A DNA stretch of 64,000 bases from positions 434,001 to 498,000 of the forward strand of contig OZ252012.1 in NCBI GenBank assembly GCA_965247395.1, written 5' to 3'. The notes below the pieces were generated by a model that was not told where the DNA came from, did not search any database, and saw only the letters and a list, made by a program, of their open reading frames with translations. This document shows positions 24,139 to 31,471 of the stretch, one piece after another. Numbering within the stretch: the first letter of the stretch is position 1; each line of letters begins with the position of its first letter. Source of the DNA: CAYRJD01 sp965247395 (lineage in GTDB: Bacteria; Actinomycetota; Acidimicrobiia; Acidimicrobiales; Poriferisodalaceae). Made by a program: the position numbers and the translations under genes.

Positions 24139-26451
24139 TTAGTCGACCGGAACTTCTTCGGCCTCAAGCGCAGCATCTGGCCCGTTAATACCTACTCCGA
24201 CCCCAGATGGCTCCAACAGATCGGTGTCGATGTATTCACGAGGCGGTAAGACCGTTTCACCCTCAAGATCGATACGTGGCAACCAACGCAACGATTTTGG
24301 GAACCACCAATTCCTGTCGCCCATTAGATGCATCCACGCGGGTACCAGCACCACTCTCACAAAGAAAGCATCAACGAAGATCGCGGTGGCCAAACCCAGG
24401 CCCATCATCTTCAGCACCGGTTCAGGATTGGTAACGAAGCCTCCGAACACCGTGATCATGATCAAGGCCGCTGAAGTGATGACGCGAGCCGTAGTCGAAA
24501 TGCCAATGATCACGCTGGTGTTGTTGTCGTTGCTGTGCAGGTATTCCTCACGCACACGACTTAACAAGAACACCTCGTAATCCATTGAGAGCCCGAACAA
24601 GACCGCAAACATCATCATCGGGATGAACGACACGATCGGTACTGGCTCCGGCACTCCGATAAGTGACAGGCCCCAGCCCCATTGGAACACCATCACCAGC
24701 ACGCCGTAGGCCGCTCCGATCGACAGCAGGTTCAAGATGGCGGCTTTGATGGGAACGAAGATCGACCGGAACACAAGCAGCAGCAAGATGAAGCTCAGCA
24801 AAATCACTCCGCCGATGAACCACGGAAGGCGAGCTTGTACGCGCTCACCTAGATCAGAGAAGGTGGCCGTGGCACCACCAATATGCGCTGCGTCAGAGTT
24901 TGAAAGCACTTGGGTAAACACTTCGCCGCGCAGCCGATCAAGCGTGTCGATTGTCTCGGACGACTGCGGGGAGGTAGTAGGGAATGCCTGCAATGTGGCG
25001 GCTCGACCGTTAGGGGAAAACACCGGCTCACCGACGTTTTCGATACCTGCATCGGAGCGGATCGCTGCGGCAAGGCGAGAGATCTCGCCAGCACCACCGG
25101 ACAGTGCCTCGGTTTCGATGGCAATCAGAAACGGTCCGTTAAAGCCTGGGCCAAACGCTTCTGACAGCAGGTCGTATGCCTGTCGTTCCGTATCTTCGGC
25201 TGGTTGATTGCCCAGGTCTGGGAAGCCCAACTCAAGCTTTAGCACGGGTGCTGTCAACGCCAAGAGAACGATCGCGCCACCTATCAGATACCAAAGCGAG
25301 CGGCGTGAAACGTGGTTGCCCCAACGTTCCCAGGCCTTTGACACCTGCGGTGTCAGCTTTAGGTCTGATCCGGAATCCAACGCCGCACGAGCGGCTTGCG
25401 CTGCGGAGTGCCTTACGGTTTTACGTTGCTTGCGAGGGATAACTCGATAACCAGCCCAGCTCATCAGTGCTGGTAGAACGGTGATCGAAGCCAGCACCAT
25501 CATCAACACGATGATCGATACCGAGATACCGGCTGCAGTGAGAAACGGCAGCCCGGCAATAGCCAAGCCCAGGATCGCAATAACGACGGTGCCGCCTGCA
25601 AAAACCACTGCCAAACCTGCGGTTGCGTTGGCGCGCCCCGCGGCTTCAACGATGGTCAACCCGTCGTGCAGTCCTTCGCGATAACGCGTGACCACAAACA
25701 GTGCGTAGTCAATGCCGACACCAAGACCGATCATTCCCGCAAGCTGAGGAGCCCAGGACGGCACATCAAGCGGTATTGCTACCAACCCCATGATGCCGGC
25801 AATGCCAATAGACAGGCCAAAGACTGCGATGCCGAGCGGCATCCCCATGGCGGTGAGGCTGCCAAAGGCCACCAACAGAATGATTACCGCTGCGATGATT
25901 CCTGCTAACTCGCCAACACCGGTCTCGGGCTCTTCCGCAACGCTGTAAATCTCACCGCCATATTCGACACGCAAAGTCTCTTCGCCAAAACTGGCGATGG
26001 CGGAGTCTCCCGCTTGCGCCAGTTCAGTAATCAACGATGGGGTTGGTTCTAGAGCAGGATCAAACGCCAATGCAATCAGGCCGATCGTGCCATCGGTGCT
26101 TATGGTTTGTCCCGCTTGTGGAGGATTTACCGACACGATCGAGTCGGCACCGCCCAGTGCTGCTACCAACGTGTTAACAGCATTGGCCTGAGCCGTGTCG
26201 TTAAGGGTTGTGCCAGCGGGTGACTGCACCACCACCTGCGCAGTTATACCGGAAGCGTTTGGAAACTCTTGCTCCAAGAGGTCGTAAGCATCTTGGCTGT
26301 CTAACCCGGGAACCTCAAACGAACCGCTCAGCTCATTCCCGAAGACGCTGCTACTCGCGATTAGCACCACCGCGGTTGCCAACCACGCCAACAGTGTTCG
26401 AGTTCTGTGAGTGGCGCACCAGCGACCCAATCGGTAAAGAGCGACAGTCAC
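24139..26451 (-). CDS. MmpL-family RND transporter
   Basis: The 770-residue product has the duplicated MMPL layout: TM1 (LAWLATAVVLIASSSVF), a large outer loop, TM2-6 with GLGVGIDYALFVVTRYREG (the GxxxDY proton-relay motif), then TM7, a second loop, and TM8-12 with FGLSMDYEVFLLSRVREEY. MmpL proteins export lipids or siderophores using proton motive force. No partner membrane-fusion protein or lipid-synthesis gene is adjacent, so the cargo is open. It is divergent from cysS with only 43 bp between them. Confidence 0.9.
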   Translation of the reverse strand: MTVALYRLGRWCATHRTRTLLAWLATAVVLIASSSVFGNELSGSFEVPGLDSQDAYDLLEQEFPNASGITAQVVVQSPAGTTLNDTAQANAVNTLVAALGGADSIVSVNPPQAGQTISTDGTIGLIALAFDPALEPTPSLITELAQAGDSAIASFGEETLRVEYGGEIYSVAEEPETGVGELAGIIAAVIILLVAFGSLTAMGMPLGIAVFGLSIGIAGIMGLVAIPLDVPSWAPQLAGMIGLGVGIDYALFVVTRYREGLHDGLTIVEAAGRANATAGLAVVFAGGTVVIAILGLAIAGLPFLTAAGISVSIIVLMMVLASITVLPALMSWAGYRVIPRKQRKTVRHSAAQAARAALDSGSDLKLTPQVSKAWERWGNHVSRRSLWYLIGGAIVLLALTAPVLKLELGFPDLGNQPAEDTERQAYDLLSEAFGPGFNGPFLIAIETEALSGGAGEISRLAAAIRSDAGIENVGEPVFSPNGRAATLQAFPTTSPQSSETIDTLDRLRGEVFTQVLSNSDAAHIGGATATFSDLGERVQARLPWFIGGVILLSFILLLLVFRSIFVPIKAAILNLLSIGAAYGVLVMVFQWGWGLSLIGVPEPVPIVSFIPMMMFAVLFGLSMDYEVFLLSRVREEYLHSNDNNTSVIIGISTTARVITSAALIMITVFGGFVTNPEPVLKMMGLGLATAIFVDAFFVRVVLVPAWMHLMGDRNWWFPKSLRWLPRIDLEGETVLPPREYIDTDLLEPSGVGVGINGPDAALEAEEVPVD

Positions 26452-26494
26452 GGCGCTCTAACCTACCGAGGGATATGGCGGCTCTTAGCTAAGC

Positions 26495-28036
26495 GTGATA
26501 CTCAATATTCATAACACCGCCACACGTACAAAAGTGCCGTTTGAGCCACGTGTAGCCGGGGAAGTGTCGATGTATGTGTGTGGTCCGACGGTCTATGACG
26601 TGCCGCATCTGGGGCACGGACGCACCGCTCTGACTTATGACACCATCCGCCGCTATTTCATCTGGCATGGGTTCAAGGTGACGATGGCCTCGAACATCAC
26701 CGACATCGACGACAAGATCATTGCGCGTGCTCTAGAGGAGGATCGCAGCGAGCCTGAAGTGGCCATCGAGTTCACCGCGGCCTACGACCTAGAGATGCAA
26801 CGACTAGAGGTGTTGGCTCCTGACAGCCGTCCGCATGCAACGCAATTCATTCCGCAAATGCTGGAAGTGATTACTCAGCTGATCGAACAGGGTGTGGCCT
26901 ATGCGGTGCCCGAACGCGGTGTGTACATGTCTGTTGAGGCGGTGAGTGGTTACGGCGAGTTGGCCGGTCGCAACACCGATCAGCTGCTGGAAGATGCGGG
27001 TAGCCGGGTGGAGATTGACCCATACAAGCGCTCACCGCTGGATTTTGCCCTGTGGCGAGCAGCTCAAGAGGGCGAACCAGCGTGGGAGACACCGTGGGGG
27101 AGAGGCAGACCAGGCTGGCACACCGAATGCGTGGCTATGTCGCAGGCTGCGCTCGGAGAGGGTTTTGATATTCACGGCGGCGGCGACGATCTCGTGTTCC
27201 CGCATCATCAAAACGAGTGGGCGCAGGCGCAAGCACTCGGGCAGGAGTTCGCTCGCTATTGGGTGCACAGCGCGATGGTGAACGTCGGTGGGAAAAAGAT
27301 GGCGAAGTCTGTGGGCAATTTCACCAACCTGTCCGAAGCGATCGATGAGGTGGGACCGCGCGCTGTACGAATGGCAGTGCTACAGGCGCACTACCGCAAG
27401 GCCATGGAGATGGATACTGCTTCTTTGAAGGCGGCAGCCGCAGCCGTAGAGCGGATAGACGCGTTTGCTCGCCGTGTGGTTGCAGCAGACGCAACGAGAG
27501 ATGTGGATATTGAAATGGTTGCAGAGGAGCTGGCGCAATTTGATGCGTTAGGTGACGCCGACGCCACTCGACCTGACTACGCCCAAATAATGAGGCGTTT
27601 TGCAGCTGTAATGGATGATGATTTCGCTACTCCCACGGCGCTTGATATTGCCTTTAGCACCATGCGCATGGTGAACGCGGCCCTAGACCGCAACGACCCG
27701 GACGCGGGTGATAACTCCGCGGCTAGTAGCACGGTGCAAGCAGCGCAAGCGGTGATTGACATCTTCTCTGTGCTCGGGCTAACGCCGGTAATTGGCTCCG
27801 AGCAAGGTGGAGAAGATGGAACGGCCAGTGCAGGTACGGTGGGAACCGGAGCGGCAAGCGCTAGCGCAGCAGATGCTGGCTTAGCGGTGCCGGAGATCGA
27901 ACGGCTTATCGCAGATCGCAAGCAGGCACGCGCGGACAAAGACTTTGCCAAAGCTGACACTATTCGTGATGAGCTAGCCGCGGCCGGAGTGGTGATTGAG
28001 GACACTCCTGCTGGTGCAACCTGGAGGCGAGCATGA
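26495..28036 (+). CDS. cysS: Cysteinyl-tRNA synthetase
   Basis: The 513-residue class I synthetase attaches Cys to tRNA-Cys. It has YVCGPTVYDVPHLGHGR (zinc Cys and the HIGH motif), PGWHTECVAMS, HGGGDDLVFPHHQNE and a KMAKS version of KMSKS. It is not the mycothiol ligase MshC, which is shorter. A Gly/Ala/Ser-rich insert (about residues 432-460) interrupts the C-terminal anticodon-binding region before LIADRKQARADKDFAKADTI. The start is GTG at 26495. It overlaps tesB by 4 bp. Confidence 0.95.
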   Translation: MILNIHNTATRTKVPFEPRVAGEVSMYVCGPTVYDVPHLGHGRTALTYDTIRRYFIWHGFKVTMASNITDIDDKIIARALEEDRSEPEVAIEFTAAYDLEMQRLEVLAPDSRPHATQFIPQMLEVITQLIEQGVAYAVPERGVYMSVEAVSGYGELAGRNTDQLLEDAGSRVEIDPYKRSPLDFALWRAAQEGEPAWETPWGRGRPGWHTECVAMSQAALGEGFDIHGGGDDLVFPHHQNEWAQAQALGQEFARYWVHSAMVNVGGKKMAKSVGNFTNLSEAIDEVGPRAVRMAVLQAHYRKAMEMDTASLKAAAAAVERIDAFARRVVAADATRDVDIEMVAEELAQFDALGDADATRPDYAQIMRRFAAVMDDDFATPTALDIAFSTMRMVNAALDRNDPDAGDNSAASSTVQAAQAVIDIFSVLGLTPVIGSEQGGEDGTASAGTVGTGAASASAADAGLAVPEIERLIADRKQARADKDFAKADTIRDELAAAGVVIEDTPAGATWRRA

Positions 28037-28848
28037 CTGAACCGGTAAGCACTGGGCCAGCAAGCCTCGGCTTTTTGGAGCTTGAAGAGCACGGAGCTGA
28101 CACCTACTTGGGTGAGAGTCCGGAATATAAGTGGGGACGAATCTATGGCGGGCTGGTGGTAGCGCAGGCACTGCGGGCGGCCATGAACACCATCGACAGC
28201 GAAGGCCACACCGTGCATTCTCTGCATGCGTATTTCATCCTTGGTGGTGATCCAAACGAACCCGTTCGTTACGAGGTAGCGCGCCTGCGAAATGGGCGCA
28301 GCTTTAGCACTCGGCAAGTTGTGGCACGCCAAAGCGGCGGCGCCATCTTGAACTTGTCCGCCTCGTTTCAGCGCCTCGAGCAAGGACCTGACATTTCAAC
28401 CAGTGCCTTAGTGAGCGACATAAAGATGCCCGAAGAGCTTGAATCGCTCGACTGGGGTTTAGGCATGGATGCGCGCACAGAGCTTGAGAGCACGGATCCG
28501 CCACGGCATCGATCGTGGGCGCGCTACACCGAGCCCATCTCAGATGATCCGTCCGAGCACTATGCGGCGTTGGCCTATCTGTCGGACGTCAACGCAATGG
28601 ATGCCGTGATTACGGCGCATCCAATGCAGCGCGGTGATCGTCATTGGGATGACGTCTATATGTCGGCGTCACTGGATCATTCCATTTGGTTCCATCGTGC
28701 GGTTCGCGCGGACGAGTGGTTGCTGTTTGATATGCGGCCGCATCAGATCATCGGCACGCGCGGATTAGCGACCGGTGACGTGTTTACGCAGTCGGGCGTG
28801 TTGGTGGCGACGATCGCCCAGCAAGGACTGGTGCGGCTGCGGTCTTAG
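28033..28848 (+). CDS. tesB: Acyl-CoA thioesterase II (TesB type)
   Basis: The 271-residue product is a double hot-dog thioesterase that hydrolyses medium- to long-chain acyl-CoA. Signatures are YLGESPEYKWGRIYGGLVVAQAL, VHSLHAYFILGGD, RLRNGRSFSTRQVVARQ and LDHSIWFHRAVRADEWLLFD. The ATG overlaps the cysS stop (ATGA), so the two are co-translated, although no metabolic link is known. Confidence 0.92.
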   Translation: MTEPVSTGPASLGFLELEEHGADTYLGESPEYKWGRIYGGLVVAQALRAAMNTIDSEGHTVHSLHAYFILGGDPNEPVRYEVARLRNGRSFSTRQVVARQSGGAILNLSASFQRLEQGPDISTSALVSDIKMPEELESLDWGLGMDARTELESTDPPRHRSWARYTEPISDDPSEHYAALAYLSDVNAMDAVITAHPMQRGDRHWDDVYMSASLDHSIWFHRAVRADEWLLFDMRPHQIIGTRGLATGDVFTQSGVLVATIAQQGLVRLRS

Positions 28849-28876
28849 AGCTAGCCGAGCATGGGCAGCTACCTAC

Positions 28877-29707
28877 CTAGCCGCCGCGACGTTTGATCCA
28901 GTCGTCAATTAGCCAGCCTGCTATGGACATCCCGCCGCGTGGGCACGGCGGCAGGTTGTCGACGGTGAACCAGTCGGCTTCAACTATTTCTTCTTCGTCA
29001 ATGTCTATTTCTCCGCCAACCCAATCGCACTTAAATCCACACATGAGCGAGTGCGGGAACGGCCACGGTTGGCTGCCGAAGTAGCTGATGTTGGTTACCT
29101 CAACAGAGACCTCTTCGTTTACCTCGCGAGCAACGGCATCTTCCAAGCTTTCTCCTGGCTCAACGAACCCAGCCAGAGCGCTGTAAAAGCGTCCCGGAAA
29201 CTGTCGACCCCACGCCAGCAATGCTTCCTCGCCCCGCTCTACCAAAACGATCATTGCGGGGCTTAGCCGCGGGAACGCCAGGTGCTGGCATTTACCGCAG
29301 AGCTTGCCCCGGTCAGACGGGTTGGTATGGGTGGGTGAGCCGCAGCGGCCGCAGAACTGATGTGTCCGCTCGTAGTGGGTGATTTGTTCGGCGCGACCTG
29401 CAACTTGCCACTCCTCATCGGGGATGCGCCCGTATAGCTCTCGCAGGTGAACCGGCTCGAGGTCGCTATCACCCAATAGATCATCAGCGTTGGTAGCGGA
29501 GTCGATCGGGTCCGCAAGATCTAGAGCCCAGACGCCAACTTCGTCAAGCACTCCGAGAAAGGTTGGTGTTGCTTCGGGGGCAGGTGACTCAGCACTGCGG
29601 AACAGACCATTGCCCGGTTCGACATACACAACTCCCTCTCGCACCGGAATCCACACGCTGCTGCTGTGGTCAAGGTGGTCGGCTGGCTGGGTTTGAAGGG
29701 TGAACAC
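28877..29707 (-). CDS. nudC: NADH pyrophosphatase / RNA deNADding Nudix hydrolase NudC
   Basis: The 276-residue Nudix enzyme has an N-terminal NudC-specific domain, a zinc ribbon (CGRCGSPT ... CGKC, about residues 118-138) and a Nudix box GFVEPGESLEDAVAREVNEEV with the NudC-type SQPWPFPHSLMCGF after it. NudC splits NAD(H) to NMN and AMP and removes NAD caps from RNA. It lies 11 bp downstream of lexA on the same strand, so the two may share a transcript. Confidence 0.93.
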   Translation of the reverse strand: MFTLQTQPADHLDHSSSVWIPVREGVVYVEPGNGLFRSAESPAPEATPTFLGVLDEVGVWALDLADPIDSATNADDLLGDSDLEPVHLRELYGRIPDEEWQVAGRAEQITHYERTHQFCGRCGSPTHTNPSDRGKLCGKCQHLAFPRLSPAMIVLVERGEEALLAWGRQFPGRFYSALAGFVEPGESLEDAVAREVNEEVSVEVTNISYFGSQPWPFPHSLMCGFKCDWVGGEIDIDEEEIVEADWFTVDNLPPCPRGGMSIAGWLIDDWIKRRGG

Positions 29708-29718
29708 TGCTGGAAGTT

Positions 29719-30411
29719 TTAGCGCTTGTTGGGCCGAACGTGGCGAACAACGGTGACGACACGCCCGTAGATGTTGACCTCGGATCGCTTGTGCTTGGTT
29801 GGCTCAACGGCTGGGTTAGCCGCTTCAAGCCAGACGGTGTTACCGCGTGACCTATAGCGCCGAACGTTTGCAACTGAGTCGCCGTTAGTTGGCGCATCGT
29901 TAGTCGGCCCAGCGACTACCAGATCACCGTTGGCAAATTTGGCGTGGGCTTTAGCTGAGCCGGTTGGGTTCGCTGCTACGCGCACCACTACGTAGTCGCC
30001 ATCCAAAATGCCGGCTTCTGTCATTGAGTCATCGCGCATCCGCAGCATTATTAGCTTGCCTTCGCCGGTGAGGTCGGCTGGCAGCGGATACAAGGCTTCC
30101 ACGGCGGTCATATTCGCCATATTCCTTGCGTCGTTGACAAGAGGTACATGACGTGTGGGGCGTCGCTCGCCACGCATTCCTGACTGCCAGTCAAAATTGA
30201 CTTGTAGTGCGCGTTGTGTGCTTTTGTCTCGCTGCAGCCATCCGTTCTCTTGCAGGCGTTTCAGGTGGTAGTGCGCGCTGGAAGGTGACTTGAGATTTAC
30301 CGCCTTACAAATCTCGCGCACAGAAGGCGGGTAGCCGCGACGACGCGTCTCAGTATCTATGTATCGCAGAATCTTTTGCTGCTGTTTGGTGATCTGGTCG
30401 CGCTCAGACAC
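29719..30411 (-). CDS. lexA: LexA-family repressor lacking the usual lysine and scissile dipeptide
   Basis: The 230-residue protein has a standard LexA winged helix (KILRYIDTETRRRGYPPSVREI, LKSPSSAHYHLKRLQENGW). In the peptidase half the nucleophilic Ser129 is kept (LRMRDDSMTEAGILDGDYVVV), but the position of the catalytic Lys (normally xVK in the strand before the last third) is Arg184 (SVANVRRYRSRG). The normal Ala-Gly cleavage pair after VPLV is Asn97-Met98 (VPLVNDARNMANMTA). Two loops (146-160 and 168-180) are longer than usual. Slow or absent self-cleavage is inferred. No actinobacterial SOS box (GAAC-N4-GTTC) is seen upstream. Its neighbours are nudC downstream and a RibD-like gene upstream. 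Confidence 0.9.
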   Translation of the reverse strand: MSERDQITKQQQKILRYIDTETRRRGYPPSVREICKAVNLKSPSSAHYHLKRLQENGWLQRDKSTQRALQVNFDWQSGMRGERRPTRHVPLVNDARNMANMTAVEALYPLPADLTGEGKLIMLRMRDDSMTEAGILDGDYVVVRVAANPTGSAKAHAKFANGDLVVAGPTNDAPTNGDSVANVRRYRSRGNTVWLEAANPAVEPTKHKRSEVNIYGRVVTVVRHVRPNKR

Positions 30412-30457
30412 GGTGTGGTTTCTGTGTTTTCACTTGGCTGTGCTGGGATGTCTGTTC

Positions 30458-31345
30458 TCAGGGTCTCACATAGCGCATATACAAATAGTCATCTTCGGTA
30501 GCTAATTGAGCTAGTCGAAACGCGCGCAGTGCGAGATTTGGCGGCTGGATAGCGGGTGAGGCCATTGAGCTGGCAGATGTCGCTGAGTTGGCAGGTATTG
30601 CTGACGCAATTATCGGTGACGCAATTACTGGTGACACAGTCAGGTTGATCTCGTCGACTAGATCGTGAGCTAATAACTGAGCGCTCAACGTCGGGCCGCC
30701 CTCACAGAGCACGGTTTTGGCACCCATCCGGCCAAGCTCATCCAAAGCGAAAGCAAGATCAACGCCTTTGCCTTTGGAGTCTTTGTTGGCCGCGCTCGCT
30801 GAATTGCTTTCTGAATCGTCTGAGTAGCCGGCACTCAAGATCGCTGGTGTTGGGTCACTTAACGAGGTCAAGGAACGTAGCGGCACGAACGGCGATATTG
30901 GCTCGCTCTGATTTCCGGTGACATCAAAGCTGGTTCCAACAGAGTCGGTTCCAACAAGGCCAGGCTCGTTGGAGCTAGTGACAACGATCGGCAGCCGGTC
31001 GTCAGGCCCGCGCGAAGGTTCGAACAAAGCAGTGTCAACAAGACTCTGCGGCGAGGAAGTAACCAACGCCAAGCGCGGACCGCTCTCGGGCCGGCTGTAG
31101 CTCTCGGCTTCCGCGGTCTTGCGGCCAACCAGCAAAATATCGGCATTCTGGCGAAGCGCAAGCAGCAGAGATTTGTCCACAGAGTTTCCCAGAGGCCTTG
31201 AAACACCGTCGATGCTGAAGCCTCCAGCGGAGCTCATGATCATGTTCATAAACAGCCACGGCCGGCTCGTGTTGGAACGAGCATCTGAGCCAGCAAAGGA
31301 CTCCGTGTCTATTTCGTGTGGTGGCCCAGGTACTAAACGCAGCAC
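30458..31345 (-). CDS. RibD C-terminal / dihydrofolate-reductase-fold reductase
   Basis: The product (295 residues from GTG 31345) matches the RibD-C/pyrimidine reductase fold: MNMIMSSAGGFSIDGVSRPLGN, NADILLVGRKTAEAESY, RLALVTSSPQSL, then LDELGRMGAKTVLCEGGPTLSAQL and VDEINLTVSPVIA. It probably reduces a pterin- or riboflavin-type intermediate with NADPH. Standalone RibD-C proteins have varied substrates, so the reaction is open. In-frame 15-bp repeats and a Ser/Ala-rich stretch lie near the C-terminus. Starts at 31399 or 31375 would place the gene inside the palindrome upstream of nrdJ, so GTG at 31345 is preferred. Confidence 0.75.
   Translation of the reverse strand: MLRLVPGPPHEIDTESFAGSDARSNTSRPWLFMNMIMSSAGGFSIDGVSRPLGNSVDKSLLLALRQNADILLVGRKTAEAESYSRPESGPRLALVTSSPQSLVDTALFEPSRGPDDRLPIVVTSSNEPGLVGTDSVGTSFDVTGNQSEPISPFVPLRSLTSLSDPTPAILSAGYSDDSESNSASAANKDSKGKGVDLAFALDELGRMGAKTVLCEGGPTLSAQLLAHDLVDEINLTVSPVIASPIIASAIPANSATSASSMASPAIQPPNLALRAFRLAQLATEDDYLYMRYVRP
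30600..30644. repeat. Three in-frame copies of a 15-bp unit in the RibD-like gene
   Basis: Units at 30600, 30615 and 30630 (plus-strand GGTGACGCAATTACT type) encode Ser-Pro-Val-Ile-Ala-like pentapeptides close to the C-terminus. Confidence 0.75.
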
Positions 31346-31366
31346 ATAAGAAGCTTGCCAGTAACG

Positions 31367-31402
31367 CTTGTGCATAAGATTTATGCACAAGCTGCGCACA
31401 AG
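31367..31402. promoter_or_regulatory. Perfect 11-bp inverted repeat plus a third half-site between the RibD-like gene and nrdJ
   Basis: Arms CTTGTGCATAA (31367-31377) and TTATGCACAAG (31381-31391) are perfect inverted copies around GAT. The next 11 bp (31392-31402, ending TGCGCACAAG) resembles the second arm, placing three half-sites one helical turn apart. The element lies 70 bp upstream of the nrdJ ATG and just upstream of the preferred RibD-like start, so a repressor could act on both genes. It does not match the published NrdR box, and no cobalamin riboswitch is visible. Confidence 0.7.
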
Positions 31403-31471
31403 TTTCTCGTACTCTGCAAGGCAGTGGCGGCTTGCCTAAGGCGCGCAAGCATCCCCTAATGTGGCAGCTAC

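Noticed and set aside
30412..30457. SOS box upstream of lexA
   Set aside because: TGTTCT and GAACAG fragments are present but no GAAC-N4-GTTC-type palindrome.
31400..31471. Possible cobalamin riboswitch upstream of nrdJ
   Set aside because: The leader is too short and has no B12-box-like sequence.
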